41,966 bases of DNA from Nostocales cyanobacterium Centralia_MAG_434 (GTDB lineage: Bacteria > Cyanobacteriota > Cyanobacteriia > Cyanobacteriales > Nostocaceae), in contig JAJPJF010000053.1 of the NCBI GenBank assembly GCA_021324415.1, forward strand, positions 1 through 41,966, given 5' to 3'. A program made the translations under genes and the position numbers. The notes under the pieces are model-generated. The model saw only the letters and a list, made by a program, of their open reading frames with translations. It was not told the DNA's origin and did no database searches. Position 1 is the first letter of the stretch. Each line of letters starts with the position of its first letter. Of this stretch, positions 23,272 to 32,137 are shown one piece after another.

Positions 23272-26028
23272 ATGAACCCCAAACAGAGAGGCATTGTGCT
23301 AATCATCTTGATAGTGATTATTAGTCTGTCTCTATCTAAAAAACTAGTACATATTCTGACCGAGGCGTGGTGGTTTGATAGCGTCGGTTTTTCTGAAGTA
23401 TTTTGGACAAGGTTAAATTGGCAAATTCTAATTTGGGTAGTAACTTTTATTTTCTACACCCTGTTTGTGTGGATAAACTATCGGATTGCTATGCACCTGA
23501 CACGGCATCATCCTTTTCGCTTTTTTGAAGACAGTGTATTGTCAGAGTATTCAGAGTATGCTGACCAATTTGCTAATTTTCTAGCTTTGGCATTGATCTT
23601 TTTCGTTGGGTTAGGTGCAGCAAATGCCAATGTCTCCTTATGGGAAACTATCCTTAAGTACCTGTATCCTACTGCTTTTGGCGATCGCGATCCGATATTT
23701 CAACAGGACATTGGCTTTTATATCTTCAACTTGCCGCTTTATGAAGCTATCTGGAATTGGTTATTCTTTATTGTTGTTTGGGGGCTGATAATATCTGTTT
23801 TAGTTTATGTCCTCAAAGGTAGTTTTACACTATGGTGGCGTAATGGTCAAAGAACCCTGAATGGCAAATCCAAAGCCCATTTAAGTTTGCTACTAGCAGG
23901 AATCGTCGGATTGATTGCAATTGATTTTTGGCTCAAGCGCTACAGTCTGCTTTACTCAACCAGTGGGGTTGTCTTTGGTGCTGGTTACACTGATGTTCAT
24001 GCTCGGTTACTGGTTTACTGGGTGACAAGCATCATTGCGTTGTCAGTGGCAGTTTTGTTGGTTCTCTCCATTGGACGAAGAAGCTTTAGGTTACCCATAG
24101 TGGGGATAGTATCGTTTTTTGCGGCTTTAGTATTGCTCAACAATATTTATCCTTGGTTTGTGCAAAAATTTATCGTTGAACCGAACGAATTAACTAAAGA
24201 AAAGCCTTACATTGCAAATAACATCAGATTTACCCAAAATGCCTATCATTTGAATGATGTACAAAGGCAAAACTATAATGCTGAAGCTCAGTTAAACAGG
24301 CAAGTTTTGCAAGAAAATCAGCCCACTATTCGTAATATTCGCTTATGGGACTACCGTCCTCTTTTGAGTACCTATCGCCAAATTCAGGAGATTCGTCTCT
24401 ATTACCAATTTCAGAATGTAGATGTGGATCGTTATACCTTGAATGGCAACTATCAACAGGTAATGTTGTCTGGGCGGGAACTGGCTTACTCTCAATTATC
24501 CCAAGAGGCTAAAACTTGGGTCAACCAGCGGTTGAAGTACACGCATGGCTATGGTTTGGTGATGAGTCCAGTTAACCAGGTCACCTCTGATGGTTTACCA
24601 CAACTCTATATCAAAGATATTCCCCCAGTATCTAAGGTTGATATTCAAGTTAAGCAGCCTGCAATTTACTATGGCGAAGGAACTGATAACTATATCTTTA
24701 CCGATACAAAAACCAAAGAGTTTGACTATCCCCTTGGTGATGGCAATGCGTTTACGACTTATAACGGTAAAGGTGGTGTCCCAATCCCAACAGTATGGCA
24801 TAGGCTAGCTTACGCCTATGACTTGGGTAGCCTGCAGATTTTAATATCTGACTACTTTAGCGCCCAGTCGCGCATCAATTACTACCGATTGATTTCAGAA
24901 AGAGTGAGTCACGTTGCACCCTTTCTGCACTTGGACAGTGACCCCTATTTAGTGGTCATTAACGGTAGATTGCAGTGGATTGTTGATGCTTACACAGTAA
25001 GCGATCGCTATCCCTATTCCCAGCCAGTCGTACAAACTAAGAGTGCTACCACGATTCTCAAGGGTGGAAATACAGAAGGAATTTTAAACAGCAATATCAA
25101 TTATCTTCGAAACTCAGTTAAGGTGTTAGTTGATGCTTATGATGGCACGATGCGGTTTTTTGTCGTCGATGAAGCTGACCCTGTACTTCGTACTTACCGC
25201 CAAATTTTTCCTCACTTATTTGAACCCAAAACTGCAATTCCACCAGAGGTAAAAGCTCATTTTCGCTATCCGCAAGATCTCTTCAAAGTGCAAGCACAAA
25301 TGTATCTTGTCTATCATATGAGCGACCCAGAATTATTTTATAACCGGGAAGACTTGTGGCGCTTACCCCTTCAGACCTACGAAGGAAATGAGCAGATCAT
25401 GCAGCCTAACTACATGATTATGCGATTGCCAGGAGAAGCTAAGGAAGAATTTATCCAAATTTTGCCATTCACTCCCGCCAACAAAGACAATATGATTGCT
25501 TGGATGGCGGCACGATCTAATAGCAAAGAGTACGGGAAATTACTATTGTACGAGTTTCCTAAACAAAAACTGATCTTTGGTCCTCGGCAAATTGAGGCAC
25601 GAATTGATCAAGAACCACAAATTTCTCAGCAGTTTACTTTATGGAATCAGGCAGGTTCTAAAGTGATTCGTGGGGATTTGTTGGTGATTCCTATTGCTCA
25701 GTCTCTACTTTATGTAGAGCCAGTATATCTACGAGCCGAACAGGGTGAGTTACCTGAATTGAAACGGGTGATTGTTGCTTATGATAAAGCTGTAGTGATG
25801 GAAGAAACTTTAGATAAATCTCTAGCAGCCATCTTTGGAGGCGCTCAAGAACAAAAGCAAGTACCTACTCCTGTTACTGGAGAAGTGTCAAACCTAGCCA
25901 AGTCTGCATTAACCATCTATCAAAAGGCACAAGAGGCATTACATCAAGGGAATTGGACAGAGTATGGGCGTTACCAGCAAGAATTGGAAGGAGTTTTGCA
26001 GAAATTGAATCAGGGTAGTAAGCCTTGA
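23272..26028 (+). CDS. UPF0182 family large membrane protein
   Basis: The 918-residue product is a UPF0182 (COG1615) protein. About seven membrane helices occupy the first 310 residues, starting RGIVLIILIVIISLSLS and including the family segment TEAWWFDSVGFSEVFWTRL. A large extracytoplasmic domain follows, with VEPNELTKEKPYIANNIRFT, NIRLWDYRPLL, YGEGTDNYIFTDT and DLGSLQILISDYFSAQSRI, all conserved in the family. A Gln/Ala-rich tail ends the protein. The function is unknown. ATG 23272 follows AGGGAAG. It stands alone with about 500 bp upstream; the helicase gene begins 130 bp later. Confidence 0.92.
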   Translation: MNPKQRGIVLIILIVIISLSLSKKLVHILTEAWWFDSVGFSEVFWTRLNWQILIWVVTFIFYTLFVWINYRIAMHLTRHHPFRFFEDSVLSEYSEYADQFANFLALALIFFVGLGAANANVSLWETILKYLYPTAFGDRDPIFQQDIGFYIFNLPLYEAIWNWLFFIVVWGLIISVLVYVLKGSFTLWWRNGQRTLNGKSKAHLSLLLAGIVGLIAIDFWLKRYSLLYSTSGVVFGAGYTDVHARLLVYWVTSIIALSVAVLLVLSIGRRSFRLPIVGIVSFFAALVLLNNIYPWFVQKFIVEPNELTKEKPYIANNIRFTQNAYHLNDVQRQNYNAEAQLNRQVLQENQPTIRNIRLWDYRPLLSTYRQIQEIRLYYQFQNVDVDRYTLNGNYQQVMLSGRELAYSQLSQEAKTWVNQRLKYTHGYGLVMSPVNQVTSDGLPQLYIKDIPPVSKVDIQVKQPAIYYGEGTDNYIFTDTKTKEFDYPLGDGNAFTTYNGKGGVPIPTVWHRLAYAYDLGSLQILISDYFSAQSRINYYRLISERVSHVAPFLHLDSDPYLVVINGRLQWIVDAYTVSDRYPYSQPVVQTKSATTILKGGNTEGILNSNINYLRNSVKVLVDAYDGTMRFFVVDEADPVLRTYRQIFPHLFEPKTAIPPEVKAHFRYPQDLFKVQAQMYLVYHMSDPELFYNREDLWRLPLQTYEGNEQIMQPNYMIMRLPGEAKEEFIQILPFTPANKDNMIAWMAARSNSKEYGKLLLYEFPKQKLIFGPRQIEARIDQEPQISQQFTLWNQAGSKVIRGDLLVIPIAQSLLYVEPVYLRAEQGELPELKRVIVAYDKAVVMEETLDKSLAAIFGGAQEQKQVPTPVTGEVSNLAKSALTIYQKAQEALHQGNWTEYGRYQQELEGVLQKLNQGSKP

Positions 26029-26158
26029 GAAATGAATAACCATCTGCGTGCATGTGAGGTTTCAACAAACATAAGAATCTTTTTATAATTACGCAACATT
26101 CGACACCTCTGTTTTGATACAGTAATTCTAGTTCTAGATAATCCAGAGGTAATAAGCT

Positions 26159-29100
26159 GTGAAAGTCCTTCATGGTAGCTGGATACCGAGTGCGGTAAGT
26201 GACTTTATTCAGCCTGGGTCTTTTTACTTATGGGTAGAAACCCCTGTACTTAAAAAAAGCCGTACAAACAAACAACCAATTCATCCAGGACATTTAGCAC
26301 AGGATGAACTAGCAACTTTTATCCTGCAGGAGTTGGGAATCAAAGAATCAGAGAGGCAAATAGCAGAACGGATATCTCCCAAGTACTTTGCTCTACCGAC
26401 AGCCAATCATCAACCCTTACCTTCGCCAGAGTTGGTCAAGTATCTAGAAATTGAAATCCCTGAAGACTATGAAGGATTCGAGTACTGGAAAGTAGACTGT
26501 TATGAAGCAGTCAATTCTGCTAAAACTGGTTATTCCCAAAGCCAAAAAGCTATCAATATTATCAAACTCCTCAATGATATCCACTTTTTAGCACTCTACA
26601 ACTCTGATGAAATTCAACTGGGTTCAGATCTCTTGTTTTGGTATCACTACACCCAAGCTTTTAAACAAGTGATTCTCAAAGACCAGTATATTCCTGCTCT
26701 GAAATACCGAGAATTAGAAGCTACTAAAACGAAGAAAAAAGGCAAGCAACAGACTGCGCGAGCATTTGAAATCTATGCAACCTGGGAAATTATTTCTTTG
26801 GCATACGAATCAAATATAAAAAAATATATTGAGTACATGCCTCTGATTTGTGTGGCTGGTTCAGAAACGCCCAAAGAGTCGATAGAGTTTTTTGATAAAG
26901 AAGCTCTATTGCGTCACTTTTCTGAGTCCTTGCTCTACAATTTAGTGACCCATACACCCTCAACAGCTGGGTTTGACAAGCAGATTGCTGACTCCCTAAT
27001 CCATCGTTGCCTTTATCCTCATCGTCACAATCCACTCACGACAAATGCCAATCTAGAAGAATATAAACAATGGCTTGCGTGGAAAACAAAAATAACCCGT
27101 ACCCAAAACGACACCCCCTTTCATCTGTGCTTACAATTGCACTCTGCTACCCCGGACAATGTAGATAACTGGCAGATGCAGTTTTTGGTAGCCAGTAAAC
27201 AAGACCCCTCTCTCAAACTGGCGCTGGCTGACTATTGGACAATGAGTCCAAAAACCAAAACAGGGATATACAAGGAGTTTGGCAAAGACTTTGAAACCAA
27301 CTTGCTTCTGAACTTAGGGTATGCAGCCCGAATGTACCCTAAACTATGGCAAGGATTAGAAACCGATTCCCCCACCGGACTACGACTAACCTTAGAAGAA
27401 GCATTTGATTTCCTTAAAGAAAGTGCCTGGGTTTTGGAAGATGCAGGCTTCAAGGTTATTGTCCCCGCTTGGTATACCCCCGCAGGTCGCCGTCGTGCCA
27501 AGATTCGATTGAAAACATCTTCTCGCAACCCATCTGCAAATAAGAGCAAAACAAAAAGCTACTTTGATTTAGACTCGTTAGTGCAGTATCAATATGATCT
27601 GGCAATTGGTGACCAAGTCGTAACTCCCCAAGAATGGGAGCAACTAGTCAATGCTAAGGCTCCCCTGGTACATTTTCGCGGTCAATGGATGGAATTAGAC
27701 CGGGATAAGATGCAGCAGCTGTTGGAATTCTGGCAATCCCACGCCGATGAGCAGCCAGAAATGACCCTGCTAGATTTATTGCAACGCAGTGCAGAATCTG
27801 GGGAAGAGTGGGAAATTGAACATGACCAAACCTTGTCAGAAATGATGGCTAAACTGCAAGACAAAAGCCAGTTAGAACCAATTTCTGACCTACCCTTGCA
27901 AGGAACTCTACGTGAGTATCAAAAGCGAGGAGTGTCTTGGTTGCAATACTTAGAACGCTTGGGGTTAAATGGCTGTCTAGCAGATGACATGGGATTGGGA
28001 AAGTCGGTGCAGGTCATTGCTAGGCTTGTGCAGGAGAGAGAGTTTTATGGAGTAGAGGAGCAAGAGGGGAACAGGGAGAACAAGGGGGAATTGGCGTACT
28101 TGTCTCCTATTTTGCCTACGTTGTTGATTGCTCCTACATCTGTTGTGGGGAATTGGGAGAAGGAAATTGCTAAGTTCGCGCCGCAGCTTAAAACGATGGT
28201 GCATCATGGTAGCGATCGCCATCAGAATGGAGATTTTAAAGCAGCTTGTTTACAGCATGATGTTGTGATCACTTCCTTTACTTTAGTTCGCAAAGATGAA
28301 AAGGTGCTAAGCAGTGTAGAGTGGCAACGCATTGTGCTGGATGAGGCGCAAAATATCAAAAATCCCAAAGCTGCCCAAACTAAGGCTATTTTGAAATTAT
28401 CAGCAAAACACCGATTGGCATTAACCGGAACTCCCGTCGAAAACCGCTTACTAGATTTATGGTCAATTTTTAATTTTCTGAATCCTGGCTACTTGGGTAA
28501 AGAAGCACAGTTTCGTAAATCTTTTGAGATTCCCATTCAGAAGGACAATGACCGCGTCAAATCAGAGACACTTAAAAAACTAGTAGAACCCCTCATCCTC
28601 CGACGAGTTAAGACTGATCAATCCATCATCAAAGATTTGCCCGAGAAAATTGAGCAGAAGTTATATACAAACCTCACAAAAGAACAAGCATCACTTTATG
28701 AAGTCGTTGTGAAGGATGTTGAGGAAAAATTGCAAACAACAGAGGGGATTCAGCGTAAGGGATTGATTCTCTCGACACTCATGAAATTAAAGCAGATTTG
28801 TAACCACCCAGCACAATTTTTGCAGGATGGTAGTGAATTCTCACAAGAGCGATCGCACAAACTCAGCCGCTTAGCAGAGATGGTAGAAGAGGCTATTTCT
28901 GAAGGAGAAAGCCTTCTCATTTTCAGCCAATTCACTGAAGTTTGTGAAAATATAGAGAAACAAATCAAACATGCGATACACTGTAATACTTACTATCTGC
29001 ACGGTGGTACTAGTCGCAACCGACGAGAAACCATGATTACAGAATTCCAAGACCCAGATACAGAACCTTCTGTTTTTATACTTTCCCTAAAAGCCGGCGG

Positions 29101-29392
29101 TGTAGGCATCACCCTTACCAAAGCCAACCACGTCTTTCACTTCGACCGTTGGTGGAATCCAGCCGTGGAGAACCAAGCAACAGATCGTGCTTTCCGTATA
29201 GGTCAAAAGAAAAATGTCTTTGTCCATAAATTTGTTACCATTGGCACTCTAGAAGAACGCATTGACCAGATGATTGAAGATAAGAAAAAACTCTCTTCTG
29301 CTGTTGTAGGGAGTGATGAATCTTGGTTAACAGAATTAGACAACGAAGCCTTTAAGCAACTCATAGCGTTGAATAAGAGTGCAATCGTATAA
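26159..29392 (+). CDS. SNF2/Rad54-family DEAD/DEAH helicase
   Basis: The 1077-residue protein is a bacterial SWI2/SNF2 ATPase that moves on duplex DNA. An N-terminal region (about 1-580) contains the SNF2-associated domain of the bacterial type. The motor follows: ADDMGLGKS (motif I), APTSVVGNWEKE (Ia), VLDEAQNIKN (II) and LTGTPVENRLLDLWS (III). Helicase C motifs (IFSQFTEVCE, YLHGGTSRNRR, LKAGGVGITLTKANHV, ATDRAFRIGQ) complete it. GTG 26159 follows AGAGGT. Between motifs I and Ia, residues about 627-648 (EEQEGNRENKGELAY) come from a purine-rich repeat and look inserted. The SWIM protein gene follows after 12 bp, a known pairing in which the SWIM protein is thought to assist DNA or protein binding. 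Confidence 0.92.
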   Translation: MKVLHGSWIPSAVSDFIQPGSFYLWVETPVLKKSRTNKQPIHPGHLAQDELATFILQELGIKESERQIAERISPKYFALPTANHQPLPSPELVKYLEIEIPEDYEGFEYWKVDCYEAVNSAKTGYSQSQKAINIIKLLNDIHFLALYNSDEIQLGSDLLFWYHYTQAFKQVILKDQYIPALKYRELEATKTKKKGKQQTARAFEIYATWEIISLAYESNIKKYIEYMPLICVAGSETPKESIEFFDKEALLRHFSESLLYNLVTHTPSTAGFDKQIADSLIHRCLYPHRHNPLTTNANLEEYKQWLAWKTKITRTQNDTPFHLCLQLHSATPDNVDNWQMQFLVASKQDPSLKLALADYWTMSPKTKTGIYKEFGKDFETNLLLNLGYAARMYPKLWQGLETDSPTGLRLTLEEAFDFLKESAWVLEDAGFKVIVPAWYTPAGRRRAKIRLKTSSRNPSANKSKTKSYFDLDSLVQYQYDLAIGDQVVTPQEWEQLVNAKAPLVHFRGQWMELDRDKMQQLLEFWQSHADEQPEMTLLDLLQRSAESGEEWEIEHDQTLSEMMAKLQDKSQLEPISDLPLQGTLREYQKRGVSWLQYLERLGLNGCLADDMGLGKSVQVIARLVQEREFYGVEEQEGNRENKGELAYLSPILPTLLIAPTSVVGNWEKEIAKFAPQLKTMVHHGSDRHQNGDFKAACLQHDVVITSFTLVRKDEKVLSSVEWQRIVLDEAQNIKNPKAAQTKAILKLSAKHRLALTGTPVENRLLDLWSIFNFLNPGYLGKEAQFRKSFEIPIQKDNDRVKSETLKKLVEPLILRRVKTDQSIIKDLPEKIEQKLYTNLTKEQASLYEVVVKDVEEKLQTTEGIQRKGLILSTLMKLKQICNHPAQFLQDGSEFSQERSHKLSRLAEMVEEAISEGESLLIFSQFTEVCENIEKQIKHAIHCNTYYLHGGTSRNRRETMITEFQDPDTEPSVFILSLKAGGVGITLTKANHVFHFDRWWNPAVENQATDRAFRIGQKKNVFVHKFVTIGTLEERIDQMIEDKKKLSSAVVGSDESWLTELDNEAFKQLIALNKSAIV
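28040..28095. repeat. Purine-rich dispersed repeat inside the SNF2 gene
   Basis: Blocks such as GGAGCAAGAGGGGAACAGGG and GAACAAGGGGGA match the intergenic repeat at 41915-41966. The stretch is in frame and encodes a Glu/Asn/Gly-rich loop between helicase motifs I and Ia. Confidence 0.6.
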
Positions 29393-29404
29393 TGAGGAAC
29401 TCAG

Positions 29405-30244
29405 ATGGCAAAATTTACTCGTACATGGTGGGGCGATCGCTTTATAAAAGCACTAGAAGCTTTTACAGATGAAGGTAGGTTACAACGTGGACGTTCCTAT
29501 GCTAATGGTGGTAAAGTTAAGAGCTTTTACATTCAGCAAAATCACATTACCGCTCAAGTCAAAGGGTCAATAAATCCCTACTTTGGAGTCTACAAAGAGC
29601 CAACTTATGATATTTCAATTGAGATTACACCTATTGCCAAAACACGCTGGAATGAAGCTATAGAAAAGTTGTCTTCCAAAGCTAGCATTGTTTCTCGACT
29701 GCTGCTTAATGAAGTGCCAGAAAATATTGAAGACTCCTTTTCCGAGTTAGGACTACATTTATTACCCCATAGCAGAAAAGACTTCAAAACAGAATGCTCT
29801 TGTCCAGACTATGCCAATCCCTGCAAACATATTGCTGGAGTGTATTACCTAGTAGCTTCCCAATTAGATCACAACCCATTTTTACTGTTTGAATTGCGGG
29901 GGTTATCTAAAGCACAATTACAAGCAAAACTAGCTGAATCCCCGTTAGGTAAATTACTGTCTGAAGAACTGAACGATAAAGAAATTTCCCTAGAACCCTC
30001 TACCTCTTTTTACACTAGACTCACTCAAAAATCAATAGACCAAAAACCAACAGCCAGAGAGTTTTGGTTAGGTACTCTTCGACTACCCCAAACTATTGAA
30101 GTTCCCACTCAAAGTGGTGTTTCAGCAATTTTAATTAAGAAACAAGGAGATTTCCCCGCTTTTTGGCAAAAGGATAATTCCTTTATTGAGGCCATGGAAG
30201 AGTTGTATAAGCGAGTGAAGACAAAAAATCAGAATTTGATGTGA
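29405..30244 (+). CDS. SWIM zinc-finger protein (SNF2 partner)
   Basis: The 279-residue protein starts FTRTWWGDRFIKALEAFTDE, typical of SWIM proteins encoded beside bacterial SNF2 helicases. A repeat-like beta part (GRSYANGGKVKSFYIQQN) comes next. The SWIM finger at about 131-145 has the CxCxnCxH pattern (ECSCPDYANPCKH). The remaining half is helical with no second domain recognised. SWIM domains bind DNA or proteins. The gene is 12 bp after the helicase stop and surely co-transcribed, so the two likely act together on DNA; which process is not shown here. Start ATG 29405 has GAGGA just before it. Confidence 0.9.
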   Translation: MAKFTRTWWGDRFIKALEAFTDEGRLQRGRSYANGGKVKSFYIQQNHITAQVKGSINPYFGVYKEPTYDISIEITPIAKTRWNEAIEKLSSKASIVSRLLLNEVPENIEDSFSELGLHLLPHSRKDFKTECSCPDYANPCKHIAGVYYLVASQLDHNPFLLFELRGLSKAQLQAKLAESPLGKLLSEELNDKEISLEPSTSFYTRLTQKSIDQKPTAREFWLGTLRLPQTIEVPTQSGVSAILIKKQGDFPAFWQKDNSFIEAMEELYKRVKTKNQNLM

Positions 30245-30373
30245 AGAAATACAACTACTATAGACTTTATACAATAAGCCTTAAAAAAGGTTTAGGCATT
30301 TGATAGTGATTACTCAGATGAAAAAGCTGTGTGTAAACTATAATTACCCAAGACTCTTTTGGAGTTATGCTTT

Positions 30374-30964
30374 ATGCAAATTCAAGAACAACGTTACTAT
30401 TCACCAGAGGAATACCTTGCTCTAGAAGTTGCTTCAGAGAATCGACATGAATATATAGATGGTCAAATTATACCAGTGACAGGCGGAACACCAAACCACA
30501 ATCAAATAGCACTTAATCTCAGTGCTGCTCTCAATTTTGCTTTAAAGCGTCAACCTTACCGAGTGTTCGTCATCGACCAACGTTTGTGGATTCCCAAGAA
30601 GCAAATATATACATATCCAGATGTCATGATTGTTGCCAATTCATTGGAATTTGCTGAGGGTCGTCGCGACACAATTACTAATCCTGTGATGATTGCTGAA
30701 GTTTTATCAAAATCTACTAGAAGCTATGACCTTGATGAAAAATTTGCTGCTTATCGAACTATACCCTGCTTTCAGGAGTATGTTTTGATTGATCAATACA
30801 AAGTTCATGTAGAGCAGTATTTCCGGACTAACGACCATAAAAAATGGATATTCTGTGAGTATGAAGATGAAAATAATCTTTTAGCTTTAGCTTCTGTTCA
30901 ATTTCAAATTTCTCTGTTAGATATCTACGATAAAGTTGATTTTAATCTTCAAGGCAGTGATTGA
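30374..30964 (+). CDS. Uma2 family putative endonuclease
   Basis: Uma2 (DUF820) proteins are PD-(D/E)XK-fold putative nucleases, strongly expanded in cyanobacteria, with unknown role. ATG 30374 with GGAG 9 bases before is used, giving 196 residues. The start RYYSPEEYLALEVASENRHEYIDGQIIP is diagnostic. The presumed active-site acids are in YPDVMIV (Asp) and IAEVLSKSTRSYDLDEK (Glu and Lys). The ending is ordinary. The 3' end overlaps the convergent nucleotidyltransferase gene by 16 bp. Upstream lies a 129 bp gap after the SWIM gene, so it is probably a separate unit. Confidence 0.9.
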   Translation: MQIQEQRYYSPEEYLALEVASENRHEYIDGQIIPVTGGTPNHNQIALNLSAALNFALKRQPYRVFVIDQRLWIPKKQIYTYPDVMIVANSLEFAEGRRDTITNPVMIAEVLSKSTRSYDLDEKFAAYRTIPCFQEYVLIDQYKVHVEQYFRTNDHKKWIFCEYEDENNLLALASVQFQISLLDIYDKVDFNLQGSD

Positions 30965-31788
30965 TACAATTGACTCAATTCATGCTCAAGTTCATCTAAA
31001 ATCTGAATCGCTTTTGTAAGAGATTTTGTATTAGCTGATAGTATTTCAAACGCTGACTCAATGCGCTTCTTATAGTCATGTGGGTGAATACTGAAGGTAT
31101 CTGCTAATGCTAATGCACCTTTTTCATTCAACAAATATTGTCTATTAAGTGCAAACAAAACTTGATTCATACACGCCACACTTCGGAAACAGCAGCCAGC
31201 TGCATACACAACGTCACCACGTGCAACTGCTTTTGCTCCAACTAAAAGCGAGAATTTGATCTCCCAAGCAAAAGTATCAATGGTTGCTTGCCGAAGTGCA
31301 ACTGGATAAGGCAAAGCTTGTGCCTTTAAATCTGAAATAGCACCAAAAGGGTCATACAGTTCTCGGCAAAGAGATATCTCGCCCATATAAATTGACGATA
31401 CAAACCCGTGGGGATGTCCTGGTTGATAGTCTATGGTGAGTTTGCCAGCATGACTATCAGCAATGACTTGTCTGACACGCACAAGGTCGCGATAGAGAAA
31501 ATCTACAGCCACACCATCTACACATAACCAACCACCTCCATTAATCCACTTTCCCCAACCGCCAATAGGTGTGATGAGGTTTTCACGATGATTATCGTCA
31601 AGTTCAGTTGCTATGCGGCTGAGTTCAGACAGATCAAGGATGTCTCCTGGCTCATAGTAGATCCCAATATCTACATCAGATTTTTCTGTATGTGTCCCTC
31701 TAGCGCGAGAACCACCAAGCACAATCGCTGTAATCCCTTTAACATATTGCAGGTGAGAAATAATGTGAGCTACAAGTTGGGGATGCAT
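30949..31788 (-). CDS. Nucleotidyltransferase-fold protein with helical C-terminal domain
   Basis: The 279-residue protein has a pol beta-type nucleotidyltransferase core. VLGGSRARGTHTEKSDVDIG (about 22-42) gives the Gly-Ser and the first two Asp, and GVAVDFLYRD the third, so catalytic residues are complete. The C-terminal half (about 150-279) is helical, with FAWEIKFSLLVGAKAVARGDVVYAAGC, and resembles the HEPN-like or kanamycin nucleotidyltransferase C-terminal region. Relatives include antibiotic-modifying enzymes and MNT-type antitoxins; the substrate cannot be told. It is convergent with the Uma2 gene (16 bp overlap) and divergent from hicB (48 bp). The setting among Uma2 and a hicB remnant suggests an accessory patch. 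Confidence 0.82.
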   Translation of the reverse strand: MHPQLVAHIISHLQYVKGITAIVLGGSRARGTHTEKSDVDIGIYYEPGDILDLSELSRIATELDDNHRENLITPIGGWGKWINGGGWLCVDGVAVDFLYRDLVRVRQVIADSHAGKLTIDYQPGHPHGFVSSIYMGEISLCRELYDPFGAISDLKAQALPYPVALRQATIDTFAWEIKFSLLVGAKAVARGDVVYAAGCCFRSVACMNQVLFALNRQYLLNEKGALALADTFSIHPHDYKKRIESAFEILSANTKSLTKAIQILDELEHELSQLYQSLP

Positions 31789-31836
31789 AAAATTGATAGA
31801 AGGTGAAAATATTTAGAGTAACAAGAGGGAAACAAA

Positions 31837-32076
31837 ATGAGTTCATTGACACAAGTTCAGGAAAAGAAAACTCGAACCTTTACAGCAATCCTTCACTGGG
31901 AAGAGGATGTTTACGTCGCTGAATGTCCAGAAGTAGGAATTGCCAGTCAAGGAGAGACTATAGAAGAAGCCATTGCCAATTTCAGGGAAGCTACAGAACT
32001 TTATCTAGAAGAGTTCCCACTTCCACAAACAGCTCCTCGTCGATTATTAACAACATTTGAGGTGACTAGTGCCTAA
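31837..32076 (+). CDS. HicB-family antitoxin, apparently orphan
   Basis: The 79-residue protein has the HicB half-fold: FTAILHWEEDVYVAECPEVGIASQGETIEEAIANFREATELYLEE. It has no C-terminal DNA-binding domain, as in the short HicB group. In complete systems HicB neutralises the HicA mRNA interferase encoded next to it. Here the overlapping downstream frame starts like HicA but stops after nine codons (32069-32098), so no toxin is present. ATG 31837 has GAGGGA 6 bases before. HicB could still act on a HicA encoded elsewhere, or be a leftover. Confidence 0.85.
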   Translation: MSSLTQVQEKKTRTFTAILHWEEDVYVAECPEVGIASQGETIEEAIANFREATELYLEEFPLPQTAPRRLLTTFEVTSA

Positions 32077-32098
32077 GTTACCAAGAGTACAAAGGTAA
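32069..32098 (+). pseudogene. hicA toxin stub (9 codons, then stop)
   Basis: GTG at 32069 overlaps the end of hicB by 8 bp, as in intact hicBA pairs, and encodes MPKLPRVQR before TAA. HicA proteins of this type commonly begin MPKLPR followed by a short variable stretch. The following 40 bases show no further HicA-like coding in any frame. The simplest reading is loss of the toxin by deletion just after its first codons. Confidence 0.6.
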
Positions 32099-32137
32099 CC
32101 ATATAAGGTTGCATTCATCTATTAGCAGTTATACCAA

